Source of the DNA: Blastococcus sp. Marseille-P5729
GTDB taxonomy: Bacteria; Actinomycetota; Actinomycetes; Mycobacteriales; Antricoccaceae
Assembly: GCF_900292035.1 (NCBI RefSeq)
Contig: NZ_OMPO01000003.1
Location: 434,001-498,000 of the forward strand
Direction of reading: 5' to 3'
Length of the DNA: 64,000 bases
Numbering within the stretch: the first letter of the stretch is position 1; each line of letters starts with the position of its first letter. This document shows positions 59,114 through 64,000 of this stretch, one piece after another. Made by a program: the position numbers and the translations under genes. The notes under the pieces are model-generated. The model searched no databases. It was not told the origin of the DNA and worked only from the letters and a program-made list of their open reading frames with translations.

Positions 59114-59542
59114 CTACCAGCCGGACTCGTTGCTGGTGACCTTCTTGTGGACGACGTGCTCGGTCCAGAACGACACGAGCGGAATGGTGCCGCCAAGGAC
59201 GACGAGCAGGGTCTGCACGATGGGCCACCGCCGCTTGAGCGCGAGCATCGCCGTGCACGCGATGTAGATCATGTAGAGCCAGCCGTGCGCGATGCCGATG
59301 ATGGTGACCCACGTGCCGTTGTCGGCGAGGTACTTCAGCGGCATGGCGACGAGGAACAGCAGCGCCAGCGGCACGCCGACGATCCACGCGGAGATCCGGT
59401 AGTTGCGCAACGCGGTGCGGGTGCCGGCCTCCGGGTCGGAACGCTTGGCGCGCAGCGCCTCGCGCCTCGCGGCGAGCTTGTCATCGGGCTTCGTGCCGCG
59501 GGCGGCTGCGTCGTCAGCGAGCTTGTCGTTCACGTTCGTCAC
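59114..59542 (-). CDS. DUF3817 integral membrane protein
   Basis: A 142-residue protein with a charged N-terminal ~45 residues (LADDAAARGTKPDDKLAARRE) and three membrane segments: ISAWIVGVPLALLFLVAMPLKYL, TIIGIAHGWLYMIYIACTAML and LVVLGGTIPLVSFWTEHVV. GxxHGWLYxxYI is the DUF3817 signature. In other bacteria such proteins follow or resemble YdzA-like membrane proteins of unknown role. It starts ten bases after the upstream gene's stop. Confidence 0.85.
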   Translation of the reverse strand: MTNVNDKLADDAAARGTKPDDKLAARREALRAKRSDPEAGTRTALRNYRISAWIVGVPLALLFLVAMPLKYLADNGTWVTIIGIAHGWLYMIYIACTAMLALKRRWPIVQTLLVVLGGTIPLVSFWTEHVVHKKVTSNESGW

Positions 59543-59551
59543 GTGTGGTTC

Positions 59552-59950
59552 CTAGGTGTTGGCTGCCTGCTCGTTAAGGCGGCGCAGGTAGTCGTTGTAT
59601 GCATCGAGCTCGGGGTCGGCGACGTCCGGGTACTCGTCGTAGTGCGGGGTGGCGGTCAGCGCCTTGGGGCGGATGTCGTGGATGACCCGACCCGGATCGG
59701 GCTCGTCGTGCAGCAGCGGCGGCTGGTCCGAGCCGGGCGGGTGGTAAGCCAGCCAGATCGACTTGCCCCAGCCCCACAACCCCATCGCGGCGAACATCGG
59801 CCACTGGATGGCGTACAGCCAGTTCTGCCAGTCGCCGCCGGCCGCCTGAGCCTTGCCCCACTGCCAGCTGAACGCGAGCATGCACAGCCCGAACGCCACC
59901 ACCACGAACAGGTGCCAGGCGATCCAACCGGGAGTGAGAATGCGGCGCAC
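59552..59950 (-). CDS. Conserved actinobacterial membrane protein
   Basis: A 132-residue protein with two N-terminal membrane segments (WIAWHLFVVVAFGLCMLAFSW and WPMFAAMGLWGWGKSIWLAY). A cytoplasmic tail, Pro/Asp-rich, ends YPDVADPELDAYNDYLRRLNE. The motif W-x-W-H-L near the start and ELDAYNDYLRRL at the end are typical of a widespread actinobacterial family of unknown function. It pairs with the DUF3817 gene in a short operon. Confidence 0.75.
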   Translation of the reverse strand: MRRILTPGWIAWHLFVVVAFGLCMLAFSWQWGKAQAAGGDWQNWLYAIQWPMFAAMGLWGWGKSIWLAYHPPGSDQPPLLHDEPDPGRVIHDIRPKALTATPHYDEYPDVADPELDAYNDYLRRLNEQAANT

Positions 59951-60026
59951 CCGTCCAGGGTACGCCGCACCCCGGGCGGCAGTCTCGGCGCCGAGATTCC
60001 GCAGGGAGACGCCGCGACGTCCGCGA

Positions 60027-60596
60027 TTAGCGCTCGTTGTCGCTGATCTGCTTCTCGTGATCGCCGTCCGGCCCGAGGTCCATCTCCTCCACCGCCGGAC
60101 GCAGCGGCGTCTCGGACGCGGCGTTGAACGCGTCGACGGACTCCGCGATCACCCGCACGGCCTCATCGCGCCCGACCCAATCAGAGCCCTCGACCATCTT
60201 GCCGGGCTCGAGGTCCTTGTAGTGCTCGAAGAAGTGCTGAATGGTGTCGAGCTCGGCCTGCGGGACGTCCGCGAGATCCTGGATGTGGTCCCAGCGCGGA
60301 TCCCCGGCGGGCACACACAGCACCTTGTCATCACCGCCGGCCTCGTCGCGCATCTTGTACATCGCGACCGGGCGGGCCCGAAGGTGGCAGCCGGGGAACA
60401 GCGGCTCGGGCAGCAGCACCAGGGCGTCGAGCGGGTCGCCGTCGTCAGCGAGCGTGTCGACGAAGAACCCGTAGTCGGTCGGGTAGCCCATCGACGTGTA
60501 GAGGTACCGGTCGAGGGCGACGCGACCGGTCTCGTGGTCGACCTCGTACTTGTTGCGCGAGCCCTTGGGGATCTCGATGAGGACCTCGTACTCCAC
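60027..60596 (-). CDS. ppa: Inorganic pyrophosphatase (family I)
   Basis: A 189-residue enzyme hydrolysing pyrophosphate to drive biosynthesis. [20 protein letters not shown] opens the family. The signature [10 protein letters not shown] and the downstream [22 protein letters not shown] carry the metal-binding Asp residues. The C-terminus, after [18 protein letters not shown], has a short acidic extension. It is divergent from dacB, the common actinobacterial arrangement. Confidence 0.96.
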   Translation of the reverse strand: MEYEVLIEIPKGSRNKYEVDHETGRVALDRYLYTSMGYPTDYGFFVDTLADDGDPLDALVLLPEPLFPGCHLRARPVAMYKMRDEAGGDDKVLCVPAGDPRWDHIQDLADVPQAELDTIQHFFEHYKDLEPGKMVEGSDWVGRDEAVRVIAESVDAFNAASETPLRPAVEEMDLGPDGDHEKQISDNER

Positions 60597-60703
60597 TGTG
60601 ATTCATCTCCTGGCTGGCCGGCGGCACCCGGCGCTCGCCGGAGGGCAGCCCGATGGCCCGTAGTCTGGTTGCTGCTTCAGTGACCGACCAGTGCAGGACG
60701 ACG

Positions 60704-62134
60704 ATGGCCGAGACAGACCCGCGCGGGCCGATCCGCGGCTGGGCGCCGGTGCGTGCGCTGGGTAGCGCGGGCGCCGTACTGCTGGCCGCCGTGGTCGGCG
60801 TCGGAGGTGTCGTCGGTATCGCTGCTCTTGCCGGACCCACCAATTCTGACAGCGCGGCGGACGGCGGCGGAAGCCAGGCCACGCCCACCGTGTCGCTGCC
60901 CGCCAACCCCGCCCCACCGGAGGTGCTCGCCGGTCTCGACGCGAATGCCCCAACGCCTACCGCAGCGGGGATCCAGCAGGCGTTGGCGGTCCCCATGAGC
61001 GACCCGGTGCTGGGGACTCTGGCCGCGCAGGTGATCGACCCGGGCAGCGGCATCACCCTGCTCGAGCAGGGCGCCCAGACCGCCATGCAGCCGGGTTCGA
61101 CGATGAAGCTCTACACGGCGGCGGCTGCCGCGAGCGTGCTCGAGCCGGGCATGCGCATCACCACGTCCGTGGTTCGCGGGACGAACCCGACCGAGATCAC
61201 GATCGTCGCGGGCGGTGACCCGACGCTGAGCAGCCAGCCCACCTCGACGTACAACCCCGGCGCCGCGACCATCGCCCAGCTCGCCGAGCAGCTCACGGCC
61301 GCGGGCGTCACGCAGGTGACGAAGGTGACCGTGGACAACTCGGTGTTCGAGGGGCCCGCGACGGCGGAGGGCTGGGGCAGTGGTGACGCGCCGTCGACCT
61401 ACGCCGCCCCGATCTACCCGGTGATGGTGGACGGCGGACGAACCGACCCGGCGGACGACCGTTCGATGCGGCACGGCGACCCGGACCTGGAGACGGCTCG
61501 TCAGCTCGCGGCCGCGCTCGGCAGCCCGGGCGCGGTGGTCGAGCGGGGCGTCGCCGACCCGACGGCGACACAGGTCGCCAGCGTCCAGTCGGCGCCCATC
61601 GAGCAGCTGATCGAGCAGATGATCGTGCACTCGGACAACGTGCTCGCCGAGTGCATCGGCCGCCTCGTCGCCCGTGAGCTCGGGCAGCCGGCCACCTTTC
61701 AAGGTGCGGTCGCCGCCGTCACCTCGACGATGACCCAGCTGGGCGTCGACCTCACCGGTTTCGCCGGGTACGACGCCAGTGGCCTGTCGCAGCTGAACAC
61801 GACGAGCGCCGGGTCGATCGGCTCACTGATGTCGATCGTGTCCTCCGGCCAGCACCCGACGTTGGACGTCGTGGACTCTGCGCTCGCCGTGGCCGGTTAC
61901 AGCGGCACCCTGTCCACTCGATACGAAGCGGGCTCGGCGACCGAAGGCGCCGGGCGGGTGCGTGGCAAGACCGGCACCCTGACGGGCGTCTCCTCGCTGG
62001 CCGGTACCGTGCTGACCAGCGACGGCCGGATCCTGGTCTTCTCCTTCATCTCCAATGGCGGGGGCGATACCACCGCGGTGCGTGCGGCCCTCGACGAGAT
62101 CGCCGCCACGCTGGCCGCCTGCGGCTGTCGCTGA
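60704..62134 (+). CDS. dacB: D-alanyl-D-alanine carboxypeptidase/endopeptidase (PBP4 family)
   Basis: A 476-residue class C penicillin-binding protein. An N-terminal anchor (GAVLLAAVVGVGGVVGIAAL) and a Pro/Ala linker lead to the catalytic domain. The three active-site motifs are intact: S-x-x-K in GSTMKLYTAA, S-x-N in VHSDNVLAE and K-T-G in VRGKTGTLTG. It trims or cleaves peptidoglycan cross-links outside the membrane. I chose ATG 60704 (MAETDPRG) over an earlier ATG with no supporting ribosome-binding site. Confidence 0.93.
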   Translation: MAETDPRGPIRGWAPVRALGSAGAVLLAAVVGVGGVVGIAALAGPTNSDSAADGGGSQATPTVSLPANPAPPEVLAGLDANAPTPTAAGIQQALAVPMSDPVLGTLAAQVIDPGSGITLLEQGAQTAMQPGSTMKLYTAAAAASVLEPGMRITTSVVRGTNPTEITIVAGGDPTLSSQPTSTYNPGAATIAQLAEQLTAAGVTQVTKVTVDNSVFEGPATAEGWGSGDAPSTYAAPIYPVMVDGGRTDPADDRSMRHGDPDLETARQLAAALGSPGAVVERGVADPTATQVASVQSAPIEQLIEQMIVHSDNVLAECIGRLVARELGQPATFQGAVAAVTSTMTQLGVDLTGFAGYDASGLSQLNTTSAGSIGSLMSIVSSGQHPTLDVVDSALAVAGYSGTLSTRYEAGSATEGAGRVRGKTGTLTGVSSLAGTVLTSDGRILVFSFISNGGGDTTAVRAALDEIAATLAACGCR

Positions 62135-62206
62135 CCGGTTCCTCGACGGGCCGGTCGTTCACCGCGGCACGGCCCGTTGGCGTCCGCCGCGGGTAACGTG
62201 ACGCTC

Positions 62207-63418
62207 ATGAGTGCAGAGGTCTTCATCGACTGGGGTGTCGCGGCCCGCTCGGCCAAGCAGCTCGTCAACCCCGGCCCGCGCGTGTCCCTCGATGAGGCGC
62301 GCGCCGCCGTCCGCGAGCTCGAGGACGCCGCGGCCCGGGCGGACGCCTATGTCAGCGAGGTCACCGGTATCGCCCATCCGGTGTACGACGCACCGACGGT
62401 CGTGGTCGACCGGGCGAGCTGGATCGACCTGAATGCCGAGTCGCTGGACGGGTTGATGGCCCCCCTGGTTCGCAAGCTCACCGCCAAGGCGAAGACCTCG
62501 GGGGTGGGACGCGCGATCGGGAGCCGGGTCACGGGCGCCGAGGCTGGCGTGCTGCTGTCGTTCATGGCCAGCCGGGTGCTCGGGCAGTACGACGTCTTCG
62601 GCCGTGAGGGAGGCAGGTTGCTGCTGGTCGCGCCGAACGTGATCGACGCCGAGCAGAAGATGGACGTGGACCCTCGCGACTTCCGCTTGTGGGTGTGCAT
62701 CCACGAGGTCACGCACCGGCTGCAGTTCACCGCGAACCCGTGGCTGGAGGGTTACATGCGGGGGCTGATCGAGGAGTTCGTGGAGGTCTCCAACCTCGAT
62801 CCGGACTCGGTCCGTGACCAGCTCAAGGAGCTCGCCAGCAACATCAAGGCGCGCCGGCTGTCCGACGATGATGACGACGCCCCGCGCGGTCTCCTGGCCC
62901 TGGCCGGATCCCCCGAGCAGCGGGACGTCCTCGACCGGATGACCGCGGCGATGAGCCTCTTGGAGGGGCACGCCGAGTACGTCATGGACGAGGTCGGGTC
63001 CGACGTCATCCCGACCGTCGCGTCGATTCGCAGGAAGTTCACCGCCCGCCGCAAGGGGCGCTCGCCGCTGGACCGCTTCTTCCGCAAGCTGCTCGGGCTC
63101 GAGGCCAAGATGAAGCAGTACGCCGAGGGCCGGCACTTCGTCGACGGCGTGGTCCGGGAGGTCGGGATGGCCGGTTTCAACCGGGTGTGGACCTCGCCGG
63201 AGACCCTTCCAACACGCGCCGAGCTCGGTGACCCAGCGGCGTGGATCAGCCGGGTGCGCCCGCACGGGCGCATCGATGCAGCCACCGACGTGACCGACGA
63301 GAACGGCAACACCACGCGGCACTTCACGGTGCCACGCAACCGTGACCACGTGCCGATGGGCGAGCAGACGACCGGCGAGGCCGAGATCATCGTCGAACGG
63401 CGCATCGAGGACAGGTAG
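62207..63418 (+). CDS. Zinc-dependent metalloprotease, DUF2342 family
   Basis: A 403-residue protein starting MSAEVFIDWGVAARSAKQLV. The zinc site is WVCIHEVTHRLQF (HExxH), followed by a third ligand region EFVEVSNL and LEGHAEYVMDEVG. The family sits between dacB and tilS in many actinobacteria, as here. The substrate is not known. The gene ends with an acidic segment and is followed by a large inverted repeat. Confidence 0.88.
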   Translation: MSAEVFIDWGVAARSAKQLVNPGPRVSLDEARAAVRELEDAAARADAYVSEVTGIAHPVYDAPTVVVDRASWIDLNAESLDGLMAPLVRKLTAKAKTSGVGRAIGSRVTGAEAGVLLSFMASRVLGQYDVFGREGGRLLLVAPNVIDAEQKMDVDPRDFRLWVCIHEVTHRLQFTANPWLEGYMRGLIEEFVEVSNLDPDSVRDQLKELASNIKARRLSDDDDDAPRGLLALAGSPEQRDVLDRMTAAMSLLEGHAEYVMDEVGSDVIPTVASIRRKFTARRKGRSPLDRFFRKLLGLEAKMKQYAEGRHFVDGVVREVGMAGFNRVWTSPETLPTRAELGDPAAWISRVRPHGRIDAATDVTDENGNTTRHFTVPRNRDHVPMGEQTTGEAEIIVERRIEDR

Positions 63419-63432
63419 GTGCCCCCCGCTCC

Positions 63433-63487
63433 CCCCGATTCTGGAACGTACCGCTCGCGGAGCGAGCGTTACGTTCCAAGATCGGGG
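63433..63487. terminator. 26-bp imperfect inverted repeat between protease and tilS
   Basis: CCCCGATT...GCTCGC pairs with GCGAGC...ATCGGGG over 26 bases with three mismatches and a three-base loop. It may terminate the protease transcript. The GGGGAG of its right edge could also serve as a distant ribosome-binding site for tilS. Confidence 0.5.
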
Positions 63488-63502
63488 AGACCGACGGCGG
63501 CG

Positions 63503-64000
63503 GTGGCGGCCGTGCGGGTCGCCGTACGGCGCTGGCTGGCGGCGCATCCGCAACCCGACGAGCTGACCGTCGCCGTGAGCGGCGGCGCGGACTCGCTTGC
63601 GCTGTGCAGCGCGGCGCTGCTCGAGGCGCGCGGCCGGATCGCCGTCCACGCCGTCACGGTCGACCACCAGCTGCAGGAGGGCTCCGCGCAACGCGCCGAG
63701 GCCGTAAGCCTGTGGGCAGTAGACGCCGGGTGTGCGTCCGCGCAGGTCGTGACCGTCGACGTCGGTACCCGCGGCGGGCCGGAGGCAGCGGCTCGCGACG
63801 CGCGCTACTCGGCTCTACGGCAGGTAGGTCGCGGCGACGTCCTGCTGGGCCACACGCTCGACGACCAGGCGGAGTCGGTGCTGCTCGGTCTAGGCCGCGG
63901 CTCGGGACGCCGATCGCTGCAGGGCATGGCGCCGTACGACGCTCCCTGGGGACGTCCGCTGCTGGGCACGAGGCGCGCGCAGACCCGGCAGTACTGCGCC
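63503..64000 (+). CDS. tilS: tRNA(Ile)-lysidine synthetase, N-terminal part (3' end outside window)
   Basis: An open frame from GTG 63503 to the end of the window, 166 codons. It begins AAVRVAVRRWLAAHPQPDEL and has the PP-loop TVAVSGGADSLAL, then TVDHQLQEGS, and LLGHTLDDQAESVLLGLGRGSG, the TilS core motifs. The enzyme adds lysine to C34 of tRNA-Ile(CAU) so that it reads AUA. Its place after the DUF2342 protease is conserved in actinobacteria. GTG 63512 is an alternative start. Confidence 0.93.
   Translation, partial: MAAVRVAVRRWLAAHPQPDELTVAVSGGADSLALCSAALLEARGRIAVHAVTVDHQLQEGSAQRAEAVSLWAVDAGCASAQVVTVDVGTRGGPEAAARDARYSALRQVGRGDVLLGHTLDDQAESVLLGLGRGSGRRSLQGMAPYDAPWGRPLLGTRRAQTRQYCA

Overview
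The window is chromosomal DNA of a high-GC actinobacterium. The lineage follows from a mycofactocin gene (mftD), a Tad-pilus cluster in the same order as Mycobacterium tuberculosis Rv3661/Rv3660c-Rv3654c, a nearby Rv3649-type helicase and topA, a DUF222/HNH (13E12-type) protein, an Rv2747-type argA, and many ATGA/GTGA gene overlaps. I cannot name the genus from sequence alone.

Layout. 1-7 kb: 3' end of mftD, an HAD phosphatase, then ssd-tadA-tadB-tadC-DUF4244-TadE. 7-14 kb: PPOX flavoprotein, DEAD/DEAH helicase with C-terminal cysteines, a topA-linked conserved protein, and topA, which appears to start at ATT. 14-24 kb: sulfurtransferase, SDR protein, methyltransferase, exonuclease III, a LysR stub beside a YeiH-type exporter, metallophosphoesterase, an MFS protein fused to a dead thymidylate-kinase domain, then intact tmk and holB. 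24-34 kb: a nitrate respiration cluster on the minus strand (narK, HTH regulator, narG, narH, narJ, narI, mobA, DUF6457). NarGHI is the enzyme, NarJ its chaperone, NarK the nitrate/nitrite carrier, and MobA makes the MGD form of the molybdenum cofactor that NarG needs. 34-36 kb: a ribbon-helix-helix protein with a glycine/arginine-rich tail, RicT and tRNA-Thr(CGT).

36-40.5 kb is the most interesting part. A 45-bp copy of the 3' half of tRNA-Thr lies 4.5 kb downstream of the real tRNA, so the DNA between is an integrated genomic island with attL and attR. It carries an Abi_2 (AbiD/AbiF-like) HEPN protein with a terminator-like hairpin in its leader, a truncated tyrosine integrase, and a translationally coupled pair: a DUF6414-like protein and a proteasomal-ATPase-like AAA+ protein. 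The cargo looks like phage defence. The AAA+/DUF6414 pair is the best candidate for an undescribed system. A third, degenerate att copy and a broken tetR lie just beyond.

41-64 kb: two paralogous CE4-like deacetylase lipoproteins flanking a TspO-like protein, a DksA-type protein, a GT4 glycosyltransferase and an NMT1/THI5-type ABC transporter with a double permease; pirin, VOC and SIMPL proteins; a decayed stretch with a broken MatC-type transporter; argA; a DUF222/HNH gene behind a LexA-like box; PPK2; an SPFH protein behind a hexanucleotide repeat; a tRNA-like element; two membrane proteins; ppa, dacB, a DUF2342 metalloprotease and the 5' part of tilS, the usual actinobacterial ppa-dacB-protease-tilS order.

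All assignments come from reading motifs and remembered family features; no database search was run.
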